Positions 25,471-34,241 are shown, numbered from the stretch's first letter. The stretch: 64,000 bases of DNA from Natronoglomus mannanivorans (GCA_025517485.1 JAOPKB010000001.1:124001-188000); one strand, 5' to 3'. Translations and numbers: made by a program. The notes: a model not told the origin generated them from the letters alone.

Positions 25471-26337
25471 TCAGACTGTCGGGTCGTCACGGGTGTCGCC
25501 GACGCTCACGGCGTCGCCAACCGCGAGCCGCGCGCCCCACGACGCTTCCGGGACGTGGGTGTTGACCATCAGCCGGAAGTAGTGGTCGAACCAGTCCTGG
25601 CTCGCCCACTCGGGTAGCGTCGCCTCGCGGCGCTTGCAGAACCGCTCCCGAAATCCGTTCGTTACCTCCCCGGTATCGGGATCGCGTGTCGGAACCACGC
25701 ACCGCTGGCACGGATTGACGCCTAGCAGTTCGGTCCCGCCGACCTCGAACGCCACGACTCGACCCGGCGCCTCGTAGAGGCGGTCCTCCCAGAACGCAGT
25801 CGTCTCGGAACCGGAACCCACGACCAGATTCGGCCGGAGCCGACGGCGCATCTCCGTCGGCGAAATTCCGTCGTACCACGACGCGACCGCCTCGAGCGTC
25901 CCCCTGCTGATCACCGTCGGGCCCGAGGCGTCGGTGTCGTCTGGAAACCCACCCTCGTCGTCGCGGACGAGGTCGACGTCGTAGCCGACGAACGCAGAGA
26001 GCCACGCGGCGAGGGCCGCGCGGTCGTCCTCGAGGTGGAAGGTCTGGCCGTCGTCGTTCTCTTCTTCCCGCCCGTTTTCGGCTTCGTGTCCGTCTCCGTC
26101 CCCGTGCTCTCGAAGCGCGACCGTCTCCCGCTCGAGGTCGAATCGCGCGCGCAGGCGGTGGATCCGCTGCTCGCGCTTGCCGTTGACGTACTCGCCGTCG
26201 GCGTCGACGATCGCGTACCGTCGGTCCCACTCGAGGCCGCCGTTGTCGACGATCCGGGCCGTCTCGCGGCTGGTCGCGTCGAGTGACTTGATCGGATGGA
26301 CGAGAATCCGCTCGAGGTGGCGTGTCGGCGTCGTCAT
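25471..26337 (-). CDS. MOSC domain protein (mARC-like, molybdenum cofactor)
   Basis: 288 residues. N-terminal MOSC_N beta-barrel starts LERILVHPIKSLDAT, followed by the MOSC domain with GVNPCQRCVVPTRDPDTGEV, where the conserved Cys is the expected Mo ligand. Eukaryotic mARC and bacterial YcbX of this family reduce N-hydroxylated compounds using Moco. An acidic insert of ~25 residues (GDGDGHEAENGREEENDD) sits between the domains. ATG 26337 is the family-consistent start. Electron partner not encoded nearby. Confidence 0.9.
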   Translation of the reverse strand: MTTPTRHLERILVHPIKSLDATSRETARIVDNGGLEWDRRYAIVDADGEYVNGKREQRIHRLRARFDLERETVALREHGDGDGHEAENGREEENDDGQTFHLEDDRAALAAWLSAFVGYDVDLVRDDEGGFPDDTDASGPTVISRGTLEAVASWYDGISPTEMRRRLRPNLVVGSGSETTAFWEDRLYEAPGRVVAFEVGGTELLGVNPCQRCVVPTRDPDTGEVTNGFRERFCKRREATLPEWASQDWFDHYFRLMVNTHVPEASWGARLAVGDAVSVGDTRDDPTV

Positions 26338-26421
26338 TGGACAGTCGATGGGAGTGCGGGATGAAAATCGTTCTGTGTTCCCGTCTGTCCGTCGTCTCAC
26401 CGTCCTCGAAACCCGGGGCTC

Positions 26422-27225
26422 TCACCGCTCGGACGCGGGCCGGTACCACCGTCCGGGATGGATCTCGACCCCGAGGTCGCTGGCACCGAACGTCGCGATC
26501 GATCGACCGATCTCGAGGGCTGCGAGGTGGTCCGTGATCGGGTGAGTCCCGGAGCCGACCTCGAGTGTGGCGTGGCCGAACGGTCGGATCGCGAGGTCGC
26601 CGCGAAGATCAATACCCATTGCGAGCAGCGATCCGTCTCTCCGGGCGAATCCGGTCGTGGATATCGACCGGTGACGGGTGGTTCGCGGTGGGCTGATGGA
26701 AAGCGAGACCACGTGCTCGCCCGGTTCGGCGTCCTCGGGTTCGGTGTCTTCAGACTCGCCGTCTGCCCTCGTTTCGACCCGGGCGCGCCGGATCCCGAAC
26801 TCGTCGGTGATCGTCACGTCGGCGACCTCCTTTGGAAACCCCCAGACGTCGGTACCGAGGGCCTTTCCGGACTCGGTCGTCACCGGTAGATAGGTGACGT
26901 ACCCGCCGATCGTGCCCGTCACTGCGTTGATCATCGACAGGACACCGCCGGAGCCGACGACGGCGGGGACGATCGCGGCGAACTCGTCGTAGGAGTCGAC
27001 GCCGTCGACGTGATCGTACGCCACTGCAGCGAACACGACGAGGGCGCGAGTCGGCGTCACGCGAATCGGTGCCAGTTCGTCCGGAAGCACTCGCTCGAGG
27101 ACGGGTGCCGACGCGAGAAACGCCGCGCCGACGACCGAAGCGCGACAACGAACGGGGAACGTGATCGTCTCGCCGGTCGAAAGTCGAACGAACCGATCCG
27201 ATTCGGAAGGCACGGAATCTGTCAC
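26422..27225 (-). CDS. Acetoacetate decarboxylase family protein
   Basis: 267 residues with the acetoacetate-decarboxylase-like fold: VVGSGGVLSMINAVTGTIGGYVTYLPVTTESG and VWGFPKEVADVTI are characteristic. In the true decarboxylase this GFPKK segment provides two adjacent lysines, one forming the Schiff base; here the second Lys is Glu (GFPKEVADV). Activity may therefore differ (other Schiff-base aldolase/dehydratase chemistry is known in the family). A palindromic element lies ~80 bases upstream. Confidence 0.82.
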   Translation of the reverse strand: MTDSVPSESDRFVRLSTGETITFPVRCRASVVGAAFLASAPVLERVLPDELAPIRVTPTRALVVFAAVAYDHVDGVDSYDEFAAIVPAVVGSGGVLSMINAVTGTIGGYVTYLPVTTESGKALGTDVWGFPKEVADVTITDEFGIRRARVETRADGESEDTEPEDAEPGEHVVSLSISPPRTTRHRSISTTGFARRDGSLLAMGIDLRGDLAIRPFGHATLEVGSGTHPITDHLAALEIGRSIATFGASDLGVEIHPGRWYRPASER

Positions 27226-27291
27226 GGCTCTGCCTACTGGCCGTCTCGACGATAAGCTATCGTGAGAGCGTGTTCGATCGTCGCCGAGAAT

Positions 27292-27338
27292 GGCATATTA
27301 TGACCAATAAGGCCTTATATTTCCTAGGTGGCCTTATA
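27292..27338 (-). promoter_or_regulatory. Promoter/operator candidate upstream of the decarboxylase-like gene
   Basis: ATAAGGCCTTAT at 27307-27318 is a perfect 12-bp palindrome. Its half GGCCTTATA is repeated directly at 27330-27338, 19 bases on. An AT-rich minus-strand TATA candidate (ATAATATG, ~27292-27299) lies between it and the start at 27225. The layout looks like an operator just upstream of a promoter. The rest of 27339-27530 shows no gene. Confidence 0.5.
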
Positions 27339-27532
27339 CCTCGAAGGCGAGACCGTGGGTTACGGGGCCAGAAACCGGATAGACGGACGATTACTGTACG
27401 AACGGGAAAATAACTCTACACTCGAACGATAACACGACCAGAGAGTGCTCATCACCGGTTTCAGGGCTCCACTCCCAAATCGGCGGTAATAATCATGATG
27501 GATCGTGGTAGACAGTGGCGCACATGGATACC

Positions 27533-27540
27533 ATTATATG
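27533..27540 (+). promoter_or_regulatory. TATA box of the HEWD gene
   Basis: ATTATATG is centred 27 bases before ATG 27564, predicting a leaderless transcript. Confidence 0.65.
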
Positions 27541-27563
27541 TGTTGGGTTCCCATGCCTGTACA

Positions 27564-27749
27564 ATGAGCGTACAGGTGCAACGACCGACCGCACGCGAGT
27601 GTGAACAGTGCGGCCGACTCGAGCGATGGGACGACGACGAAGGTGCGTGGCAGATAGCAACCGAAAACGGCGAGAAGCAGGCCGGTAATCCACACTGTAT
27701 CCACGAGTGGGATATCAACGGGACGTTCAACCCGCTCAGCGGGCATTGA
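27564..27749 (+). CDS. HEWD family microprotein
   Basis: 61 residues. CEQCGR near residue 14 and a His/Cys pair before the hallmark sequence HCIHEWDINGTFNPLSG identify the haloarchaeal HEWD family. The CxxC plus C/H spacing suggests one zinc site (inference). ATG 27564 sits at leaderless distance from a TATA box; a longer frame from 27495 is not needed. Function unknown. Confidence 0.85.
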   Translation: MSVQVQRPTARECEQCGRLERWDDDEGAWQIATENGEKQAGNPHCIHEWDINGTFNPLSGH

Positions 27750-27888
27750 GTACAGACTGAGTCGCTTCGATCTCGGCATTCGAGAGCGGGGTCGCCATCT
27801 TCTCCGATTTTTACGACAGCAGACCGTCTGGAGAGCGGACAGCAGACGACCACGTTCGTATTTCACCCCGGAGTCCATAGTCGTCGAT

Positions 27889-28191
27889 ATGCCGACCGTC
27901 TACATTACGGCACCACCGGACGCCGCCGCTGACCTCGTCGAACGGCTCCTCGAGGAACGGCTCGTCGCCTGTGTCAATCAGTTCCCCTGCCAGTCGACCT
28001 ACCGGTGGGACGGTGCGATTCACCACGACGACGAAGTGATTTTGCTCGCGAAGACGACCGACGACGCCTACGACGACCTCGTCGCGTGCGTTCGAGAGCA
28101 CCATCCGTACGACGTCCCCTGCATCGAACGGTTCGACGAGACGGACGTCCTCGAGGCGTTCGCGTCTTGGCGCGAGGACGCCGTCGAGTGA
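27889..28191 (+). CDS. cutA: Divalent-cation tolerance protein CutA1
   Basis: 100 residues, complete CutA1 ferredoxin-like fold that forms a trimer related to PII proteins. Recognisable text: VYITAPPDAAADLVERLLEERLVACVNQFP, YRWDGAIHHDDEVILLAKT, and the terminal HPYDVPCIERF. The cutA name comes from copper tolerance in E. coli, but its direct role is unsettled. Monocistronic, with about 140 bases before the uL11 gene. Confidence 0.95.
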   Translation: MPTVYITAPPDAAADLVERLLEERLVACVNQFPCQSTYRWDGAIHHDDEVILLAKTTDDAYDDLVACVREHHPYDVPCIERFDETDVLEAFASWREDAVE

Positions 28192-28300
28192 GCTCGCCGC
28201 GATCGCCGGCCGGACCGATTCCATCCCCTCTCGAGTCGGACTCGAGCACGTTCGACCGCGACAACCAGTAACACGCCGTCACAGCCCCAAAAGACAATCC

Positions 28301-28306
28301 TTAAAA
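28301..28306 (+). promoter_or_regulatory. TATA box of the uL11 gene
   Basis: TTAAAA is centred about 27 bases before ATG 28330, so the uL11 mRNA should be leaderless, unlike the uL1-uL10-L12 transcript. Confidence 0.65.
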
Positions 28307-28329
28307 CTCGCGCACGGGATCAGTGATAT

Positions 28330-28818
28330 ATGGCTGGAACCATCGAAGTGCTCGTCCCGGGTGGCCAGGCCAATCCTGGCCCACCACTCGGCCCCGAGCT
28401 CGGACCGACGCCCGTCGACGTTCAGGCGGTCGTCAGCGAAATCAACGAGCAGACTGCCGCGTTCGACGGCACCGAAGTCCCCGTCACCGTCGATTACGAC
28501 GACGACGGCTCCTACGAGATCGAAGTCGGTGTGCCACCGACGGCCGCCCTCATCAAAGACGAGGCCGGCTTCGAGACTGGGAGCGGCGAACCACAGAAGG
28601 ACTTCGTCGCCGACATCTCCGTCGAACAGGTCAAGACAATCGCCGAGCAGAAACACCAGGACCTGCTCGCCTACGACGTGAAAAACGCCGCGAAGGAAGT
28701 CGTCGGCACCTGTGCCTCCCTCGGAGTCACCATCGAAGGCGACGACGCCCGCGAGTTCAAGGCGAAAGTCGACGACGGCGAGTACGACGACGTACTAGCC
28801 GACGAAGCGTCGGCATAG
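28330..28818 (+). CDS. rpl11: 50S ribosomal protein uL11
   Basis: 162 residues. The N-domain starts GTIEVLVPGGQANPGPPLGPELGPTPVDVQ and the rRNA-binding C-domain is present (IAEQKHQDLLAYDVKNAAKEVVGTCASLGV). It binds the GTPase-associated centre of 23S rRNA at the base of the stalk. It lies upstream of uL1-uL10-L12 in the usual archaeal order, but here about 1.3 kb containing a membrane-protein gene on the other strand and an IS relic separates them, so it is transcribed separately. Confidence 0.98.
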   Translation: MAGTIEVLVPGGQANPGPPLGPELGPTPVDVQAVVSEINEQTAAFDGTEVPVTVDYDDDGSYEIEVGVPPTAALIKDEAGFETGSGEPQKDFVADISVEQVKTIAEQKHQDLLAYDVKNAAKEVVGTCASLGVTIEGDDAREFKAKVDDGEYDDVLADEASA

Positions 28819-28956
28819 AGCAGCCCTCGAGAACGCGTCTCGCGACTGACTCACGTTATTCCGACACAACGCCCTCGAGTGGGTACCACGCAACTCGGAG
28901 CTACGCTCATTTCCGTCGGTTTTCCCGTTCGTCGGCCACTACCACTGTTTCTCCCG

Positions 28957-28972
28957 TGTACGCGAGCGTACA
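28957..28972. repeat. 16-bp interrupted palindrome
   Basis: TGTACGC-GA-GCGTACA, perfect in both arms, lies in the 400-base gap after the uL11 gene. A second 12-bp palindrome (ACTGTCGACAGT) is at 28987-28998. No T-tract follows either, so they look more like protein sites or mobile-element debris than terminators. Apart from these and the IS-end relic I see no gene in 28819-29218. Confidence 0.6.
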
Positions 28973-29128
28973 GACCAACACCAACGACTGTCGACAGTTC
29001 TCCTCGCTTCTGGTGTCGACACGGTTCTACCGATTCGGAAGTGTGAAACCGCTCTCGTCGACCTCCCGTCGCGCTCTGTCGATCGTACGAGGCCGTTGAT
29101 CTCTCTCGGTGTCGGTACAGAAATGCAA

Positions 29129-29166
29129 GGAGAACGCCCACGACTGAAGTCGTGGGTGGAGTCACG
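29129..29166 (+). mobile_element. Solo IS200/IS605-type end with hairpin (copy 2)
   Basis: Perfect hairpin CCCACGACT (29137-29145), loop GA, AGTCGTGGG (29148-29156), within a 38-base block that matches the 15265-15302 block at 33 of 38 positions in opposite orientation, including GGAGAA before and GTCACG after the hairpin. No transposase or TnpB frame is adjacent. It interrupts the otherwise conserved spacing between the uL11 and uL1 genes. Confidence 0.7.
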
Positions 29167-29218
29167 TCGTGGCGGAAAAACGACTCTGAGATCTCACGAC
29201 CCGAGAACCGCCACCGTC

Positions 29219-29830
29219 TCAGATCTTGTTCGCGGGTGGGACGACCCGTTCTTCGGGGTTCGTCACGCCGCCGCTGCTGAGGGCGACCCGAACCCCGGCA
29301 CCGATGCCCAGACTGGCTGCGAGTGCGACCACGATGACACCAGCTGGCGGGTACAGGACGGATAGTCCACTGCAGAGGCTCCCGGCGAAAACCCACGTCG
29401 AGATGCGGTCGGATCCGACGCGACCGGCGAGAAAGCCACCGAGCGCGACGAGGCCGAGTACGACCCAGAGCGTCGACAGGGCGAGCCCGACGGAGACGAG
29501 CGGGATGGCGAAGAAGACCCCGACCGACGAACCGGACAGGAGCCAGCCCAGATACACCAGCGAAGCCAGAACGAGCATCGCTGGAACGCCGATACAAATC
29601 GAGATGATCGGACTCCGCTGTGTCGTCTCGACGACCTGTCGTCCGTATCCCGGGAGCAATCCGAGAACGACGACTCCGAGCAGAATGGTCGCGCCGAGTG
29701 CGAGTATTGCTTGCTCGAGTGGCCCGAGTGACTGAAGGAGATCCGCCCCGACGGGTCCAACCTGTTCGACGTTTCGAAGTGTGGCGACTGTTGGCTCGCC
29801 ACTCCAGTTCCTTAACCAGCGCCCCATCAT
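29219..29830 (-). CDS. Multi-pass membrane protein
   Basis: 203 residues with about five membrane segments beginning GPLEQAILALGATILLGVVVLGLLPG, a short soluble N-terminus and a soluble C-terminal tail (NPEERVVPPANKI). A C-terminal membrane block of this sort (LLPGYGRQVVETTQRSP) occurs in haloarchaeal bactofilin-type proteins, but no bactofilin domain is present here. Start is ATG 29830 or 29827. It lies on the opposite strand between uL11 and uL1. Confidence 0.7.
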   Translation of the reverse strand: MMGRWLRNWSGEPTVATLRNVEQVGPVGADLLQSLGPLEQAILALGATILLGVVVLGLLPGYGRQVVETTQRSPIISICIGVPAMLVLASLVYLGWLLSGSSVGVFFAIPLVSVGLALSTLWVVLGLVALGGFLAGRVGSDRISTWVFAGSLCSGLSVLYPPAGVIVVALAASLGIGAGVRVALSSGGVTNPEERVVPPANKI

Positions 29831-30021
29831 ATTTTATTTATCCACCTACTTCTAAAAGTAGATTTCGGTGATTGAAGATAGTAATTCAGAAAATTGAGAA
29901 TTATTGGGGTTGTAGGCGGTGTCTCGACGACGTTTCTACGAGCGACCGCTGACGGTAAGACGACAACGACGCAGTTGGTCGACTCCACCCTCGAGACGGT
30001 GCTGGAGCGCAGTTCGACGGG

Positions 30022-30027
30022 TTTAAG
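30022..30027 (+). promoter_or_regulatory. TATA box of the uL1-uL10-L12 operon
   Basis: TTTAAG at 30022-30027 predicts transcription starting near 30045-30052, which leaves a leader of roughly 65-74 bases before the uL1 start. Confidence 0.55.
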
Positions 30028-30049
30028 TTCACCATGGCGCTCTCTTCAA

Positions 30050-30115
30050 AGGAGACAGGCGGATGCCTGTTTCACTGACCCGTAGGAGCATTCCTGCGTA
30101 CTACGGAGGTGAACG
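30050..30115 (+). promoter_or_regulatory. mRNA leader of uL1, probable L1 autoregulatory site
   Basis: The leader carries a hairpin ACAGGC-GGAT-GCCTGT (about 30054-30069), then CACTGACC, a second possible stem around GTAGGAGCATTCCTGC, and GGAGGTGA just before the ATG. Archaeal L1 proteins repress their own operon by binding a leader structure that mimics their 23S rRNA site, and a structured leader of about 74 bases was described for the Halobacterium L1-L10-L12 transcript. GGATGC and GTGA here resemble elements of that site; the secondary structure has not been computed. Confidence 0.6.
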
Positions 30116-30754
30116 ATGGCAGATTCGGATATTCAAACAGCAGTAACTCGCGCACTCGAGGATTCGCCCGACCGGAACTTCCGGGAGACAGTGGACCTCG
30201 CGATCAACCTGCGCGATCTAGACCTAAACGAACCGTCGAACCGTGTCGACGAGTCCGTCGTATTGCCATCCGGAACCGGCCAGGAGACTCGAATTGTCGT
30301 CTTTGCGGAGGGAGAAACCGCAGTCCGTGCCGAAGAGGCAGCGGACGAGGTTCTCTCGGGCGACGACCTGGCCGATCTGGGTGACGATGACGATGCAGCC
30401 AAAGATCTGGCTGACGAGACGGACTTCTTCATCGCCGAAGAGGCGATGATGCAAGATATCGCGCGACACCTGGGGACCGTACTCGGCCCCCGCGGGAAGA
30501 TGCCCGACCCGCTCAGTGTCGACGACGATGTCGTCGAAACGGTCAATCGAATGAAAAACACCGTGCAGATCCGTTCCGGTGACCGACGTACGTTCCACAC
30601 GCTCGTTGGCGCCGAGGATATGGACGCCGAGGAGATCGCCGACAACATCGACGTGATCATCCGGCGCCTGCACGCAGACCTCGAGAAGGGACCGCTCAAC
30701 ATCGACTCCGTCTACGTGAAGACGACGATGGGTCCCTCCGTGGAGGTGGCCTAA
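30116..30754 (+). CDS. rpl1: 50S ribosomal protein uL1
   Basis: 212 residues, two-domain L1 with [17 protein letters not shown] at the start, a conserved [14 protein letters not shown] loop and the C-terminal [16 protein letters not shown]. It forms the L1 stalk that moves E-site tRNA. GGAGGTGA is placed as a ribosome binding site 5 bases before the ATG. First gene of the operon uL1-uL10-L12; its stop TAA overlaps the region of the next ATG (1 base apart). Confidence 0.98.
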   Translation: MADSDIQTAVTRALEDSPDRNFRETVDLAINLRDLDLNEPSNRVDESVVLPSGTGQETRIVVFAEGETAVRAEEAADEVLSGDDLADLGDDDDAAKDLADETDFFIAEEAMMQDIARHLGTVLGPRGKMPDPLSVDDDVVETVNRMKNTVQIRSGDRRTFHTLVGAEDMDAEEIADNIDVIIRRLHADLEKGPLNIDSVYVKTTMGPSVEVA

Positions 30755-31813
30755 ATGAGCGCCGAAGCCGAACGCAAAACCGAGAACCTTCCCGAGTGGA
30801 AGCGCGAAGAAGTCGGCGAACTCGCGGATCTCATCGAGGACTACGAGAGTGTCGGCGTCGTCAGCATCACCGGCATTCCGAGCAAACAGCTCCAGGCGAT
30901 GCGCCGCGATCTACACGGCACCGCCGTGCTTCGTGTCAGCCGGAACACGCTACAGACCCGCGCCGTCGAGGAAGCAGAAGCCGACCTCGACGAACTGGTC
31001 CAGCACATCGAAGGCCAGGTTGGCCTCATCGCCACGAACGACAACCCGTTCGCACTCTACAAGGAACTCGAGGCCTCGAAGACGCCGGCACCGATCGGTG
31101 CCGGTGAGATCGCCCCGAACGACATCGTCATCCCCGAGGGTGACACCGGCGTCGATCCCGGACCGTTCGTCGGCGACCTCCAGCAGGTCGGTGCGAACGC
31201 CCGCATCGAGGACGGCTCGATTCAGGTTATGGAGGACTCCAAGGTTCTCGACGCCGGCGAAGAGGTCTCCGCGGACCTCTCGAACGTCCTCAACGAACTC
31301 GGCATCGAACCCAAGGAGGTCGGACTCGACCTTCGCGCCGTCTACTCCGACGGTGTGCTGTTCGATCCCGAGGACCTCGACATCGACGTCGAGGCCTACG
31401 AGAGCGACGTGGCGACGGCCGCCGCACGCGCACGGAACCTCGCGATCAATGCGAGCTTCCCGACCGCCCAGACGGCGCCGACGCTCATCGCCAAAGCGAC
31501 GGGCGAGGCCAAGAGCCTCGGCCTGCAGGCCGCGATCGAGTCGCCAGCTCTCGCCGACGATCTCGTGAGCAAAGCCGACGCACAGCTCCGTGCGCTGGCC
31601 GCACAGATCGACGACGAGGAGGCGCTTCCCGAGGAACTTCAGGGCGTCGAGGCACCTGCGTCCACGGCGGACGCAGATGCAGGCTCTGATGCAGACGAAT
31701 CGAGCGACGACCAAGACCAAGACCAAGACACCGAGGAGACCGATGCCGACGCTGACGACGACGATGACGACGACGGCGACGGCGCAGAAGGCCTCGGTGC
31801 GATGTTCGGATAA
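30755..31813 (+). CDS. rpl10: 50S ribosomal protein uL10 (acidic P0)
   Basis: 352 residues. The rRNA-binding N-domain opens [21 protein letters not shown] and includes [20 protein letters not shown]. The helical spine binds L12 dimers, and the C-terminus is an Asp/Glu-rich hinge ending in the P-stalk tail EGLGAMFG, shared with L12 (EGLGELFG). It anchors the factor-binding stalk. Directly follows uL1 without a gap. Confidence 0.97.
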   Translation: MSAEAERKTENLPEWKREEVGELADLIEDYESVGVVSITGIPSKQLQAMRRDLHGTAVLRVSRNTLQTRAVEEAEADLDELVQHIEGQVGLIATNDNPFALYKELEASKTPAPIGAGEIAPNDIVIPEGDTGVDPGPFVGDLQQVGANARIEDGSIQVMEDSKVLDAGEEVSADLSNVLNELGIEPKEVGLDLRAVYSDGVLFDPEDLDIDVEAYESDVATAAARARNLAINASFPTAQTAPTLIAKATGEAKSLGLQAAIESPALADDLVSKADAQLRALAAQIDDEEALPEELQGVEAPASTADADAGSDADESSDDQDQDQDTEETDADADDDDDDDGDGAEGLGAMFG

Positions 31814-31822
31814 CTACTACCA

Positions 31823-32167
31823 ATGGAATACGTTTACGCAGCACTCATCCTGAACGAGACGGACGAAGAGATCAACGAAGACAACCTCACCGGCGTGCTC
31901 GAAGCCGCCGGCGTCGACGTCGAGGAATCCCGCGTGAAGGCGCTCGTCGCCGCACTCGAGGACGTCGACATCGACGAAGCGGTCGCCGAAGCCGCAGCCG
32001 TCCCCGCAGCCGGTGGTGCCGCAGGTGGCGCCGCGGCCGGCGGTGACGACGGTGGCGACGAGGAAGAGGTCGAAGAGACCAGCGACGTCCCGGACACGAC
32101 GGACGACGACGACGAGGACGAAGACGACGACGCCGGTGGCGAGGGTCTCGGCGAACTCTTCGGTTAA
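31823..32167 (+). CDS. rpl12: 50S ribosomal protein P1 (archaeal L12)
   Basis: 114 residues. Helical dimerisation domain [33 protein letters not shown], Ala/Gly hinge ([17 protein letters not shown]), acidic linker and the conserved factor-binding tail GEGLGELFG. Nine bases separate it from the uL10 gene. A T-rich run (ATTTTTCTTT, about 32188-32197) after the stop is the likely transcript end. Confidence 0.97.
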   Translation: MEYVYAALILNETDEEINEDNLTGVLEAAGVDVEESRVKALVAALEDVDIDEAVAEAAAVPAAGGAAGGAAAGGDDGGDEEEVEETSDVPDTTDDDDEDEDDDAGGEGLGELFG

Positions 32168-32187
32168 TTCGGCAACCTCGAAATCAC

Positions 32188-32197
32188 GATTTTTCTT
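32188..32197 (+). terminator. T-rich terminator candidate after L12
   Basis: ATTTTTCTTT lies ~20 bases downstream of the L12 stop. Archaeal termination usually uses such T-tracts without a stem-loop. Confidence 0.45.
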
Positions 32198-32371
32198 TGG
32201 TGCCCACGTTGTCGAGAGTGACGCGTACGACGTCTCTCACGCACACAGTCGGTCCTCTCGTCGACGGTTTCGACGTCGATTCTCGATTCCGAGTGTGATC
32301 GTACGTGTGCTCACCATCTCGAGATTGCGGTTACTCCACTTCACTCCACCCCATCCCTCCGATCCGAACAT

Positions 32372-32378
32372 CTAAATC
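32372..32378 (+). promoter_or_regulatory. TATA box of the TctA-like gene
   Basis: CTAAATC is centred 26 bases before ATG 32401, predicting a leaderless mRNA and fixing the start codon. The remainder of 32198-32371 shows no gene. Confidence 0.6.
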
Positions 32379-32400
32379 GGAAGCCGCGGCCAGAGTCTCA

Positions 32401-33645
32401 ATGCCCATCTCCACGGTCGACGTCGTCGTCGATCCCGCGCTGACAGCGCAGGTACTCGCGTGGATCCTCGCCGGTGCTGCACTCGGCTCGATCAGCGGTC
32501 TCGTTCCCGGGCTTCACGCGAACAACTTCGCACTCGTGCTGGCGGGTGTCGCCCCGTCAGTTCCGGCGCCACCGCTGTTGGTCGGGATCGCCATGCTCGC
32601 TGCAGGTGTCGTCCACACGTTTCTCAATGCCGTCCCCGCGATGGCCCTCGGTGTCCCCGACGCCGAGATGGCCGTCACCGCGCTGCCGGGTCACCGAATG
32701 GTCCTCGAGGGGCGGGGTTACGAGGCGATCCGACTCTCCGCGCTCGGGAGTATCCTCGCGGTCCTCGTCGCAGTCCCGCTCGCGGTTCCGATCACGAGTG
32801 GTGTGACCGCGGTCTATCCCGCGATCCGGTCGAACCTCTCGATCGTACTGGCACTGGTCGTGGTCGGGCTCCTCGCCTCCGAGTACACGTGGCGGGCGCG
32901 TTTCGGCGGCCTCCTCTCGTTCTCGCTGGCGGCCGGACTCGGATTGCTCACGCTCGATCTCTCACCCGACGCACCGCTCGAGGCGGGGGGAATGCTCGCG
33001 CCGCTCTTCGCGGGGCTGTTCGGTGCACCGGTGTTGATCGACGCCATTCGTGGCGGTGGTGTGCCACCGCAGCGAGACCGGGCGGTGACGATGCCGCGAG
33101 TCCTGCTCGGGCTGGCCGCGGGTGCCGGGGCGATCGCAGGCGCGATCGTCGGCTACATTCCCGGTATCTCGGCGGCGATCGCCGCGGTTGCAGTGTTACT
33201 GGTGATTCCGAGCGGGACGAACGATCGGAGTTACATCGTCGCGACGAGCGGTGTCGACACTGCGAATACCATCTTCGCGCTCTTTGCACTCGTCGCGATC
33301 GGCCAACCGCGAACCGGTGTGATGGTCGCCTTCGAGAGTGCGAACGCGCCGTTGAACCTTCCCGTCCTCGTCGTGGCCGTCCTCCTCGCTGGCCTGATCG
33401 GATTCGCCCTCGTGATCGTCGTCGGCGATGCGTACCTCGATATCGTGGGTCGAATGGAGTACTGGCGTATCTCGGCTGCGGTCCTCACGCTCCTCTGTCT
33501 CATCGCGTACCTCTTTACCGGTCTTCTCGGCGTCGGCGTCTTCGTCGTTGCGGCCGCAATCGGGATGGTTCCGATTCGGTTCCGTGCGCGGCGCGTGCAC
33601 CTGATGGGTGTCCTGATCGTGCCGGTCGCACTCTCCGGGTTGTAG
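32401..33645 (+). CDS. TctA-like integral membrane transporter (DUF112/TTT permease family)
   Basis: 414 residues with about 10-12 helices. The family repeats appear twice: GSISGLVPGLHANNFALVL near residue 30 and IVGYIPGISAAIAAVAVLL near residue 250, each with the GxxPGxxxN/A motif; ALGVPDAEMAVTALPGHRM is also typical. TctA proteins work with the small TctB and the binding protein TctC on tricarboxylates, but neither partner is next to this gene, so this is a stand-alone archaeal variant with unknown substrate. Confidence 0.82.
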   Translation: MPISTVDVVVDPALTAQVLAWILAGAALGSISGLVPGLHANNFALVLAGVAPSVPAPPLLVGIAMLAAGVVHTFLNAVPAMALGVPDAEMAVTALPGHRMVLEGRGYEAIRLSALGSILAVLVAVPLAVPITSGVTAVYPAIRSNLSIVLALVVVGLLASEYTWRARFGGLLSFSLAAGLGLLTLDLSPDAPLEAGGMLAPLFAGLFGAPVLIDAIRGGGVPPQRDRAVTMPRVLLGLAAGAGAIAGAIVGYIPGISAAIAAVAVLLVIPSGTNDRSYIVATSGVDTANTIFALFALVAIGQPRTGVMVAFESANAPLNLPVLVVAVLLAGLIGFALVIVVGDAYLDIVGRMEYWRISAAVLTLLCLIAYLFTGLLGVGVFVVAAAIGMVPIRFRARRVHLMGVLIVPVALSGL

Positions 33646-33784
33646 TCTCTCGACTCTCGTCCGCTGACCCGAGTGCGCTGGGACACCATCTCGAGTCGCG
33701 ATCACTTCCAACGACTCGACGACCAGTACTCGAGTCGAATTCCGAAAGACAACGGTTAAAAGCGCCCGGGCGGAACGTGAGTGT

Positions 33785-33964
33785 ATGAGTACGACGGACG
33801 AACAGGGAATCCGTTCCTGCGTTTCCTGCGGGATCAACATTGCGGGCACGAACGCGGCGCGGTTCAAGTGTCCTGACTGCGGGAAACAGATCTATCGCTG
33901 TGCGAAGTGCCGAAAACAGAGCAACCTCTACGAGTGCCCCGACTGCGGGTTCACCGGACCATAA
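33785..33964 (+). CDS. HVO_2753-type zinc-finger microprotein
   Basis: 59 residues with four zinc knuckles: CVSCG, CPDCG, CAKCR and CPDCG, enough for two zinc sites. This is the conserved haloarchaeal (and wider archaeal) small zinc-finger protein that precedes the elongation factor 1-beta gene. Ten bases separate its stop from the aEF1B start, so the pair is co-transcribed. The conserved linkage suggests a translation-related role, which is inference. Confidence 0.92.
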   Translation: MSTTDEQGIRSCVSCGINIAGTNAARFKCPDCGKQIYRCAKCRKQSNLYECPDCGFTGP

Positions 33965-33974
33965 CCTGATCACT

Positions 33975-34241
33975 ATGGGAAAAGTAGCAGCCAAACTCAA
34001 GGTCATGCCGCAAAGCCCCGATATCGACCTCGACGCGCTTCAGGAGCGCCTCGAGAGTTCCCTCCCCGAGGGTGCGAAGATCAACGGCGTCGAACGCGAA
34101 GAGGTCGCGTTCGGTCTCGTCGCGCTCTACCCGACGGTCATCGTCCCCGACGACGCCGGCGGTACGGAGACCGTCGAAGAGTCGTTCTCGGGCGTCGAAG
34201 GCGTCGAGAGCATCGCTGTCGAGAACGTCGGTCGAATCTAA
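33975..34241 (+). CDS. ef1B: Elongation factor 1-beta (aEF1B)
   Basis: 88 residues, the complete archaeal guanine-nucleotide exchange domain for EF-1A. Text such as [40 protein letters not shown] and the terminal [12 protein letters not shown] is diagnostic. Second gene of the zinc-finger/aEF1B pair. Confidence 0.95.
   Translation: MGKVAAKLKVMPQSPDIDLDALQERLESSLPEGAKINGVEREEVAFGLVALYPTVIVPDDAGGTETVEESFSGVEGVESIAVENVGRI

Noticed and set aside
28957..28998. Two palindromes after uL11 as a transcription terminator
   Set aside because: No T-rich run next to either and they lie ~140 bases past the stop; kept only as unexplained repeats.
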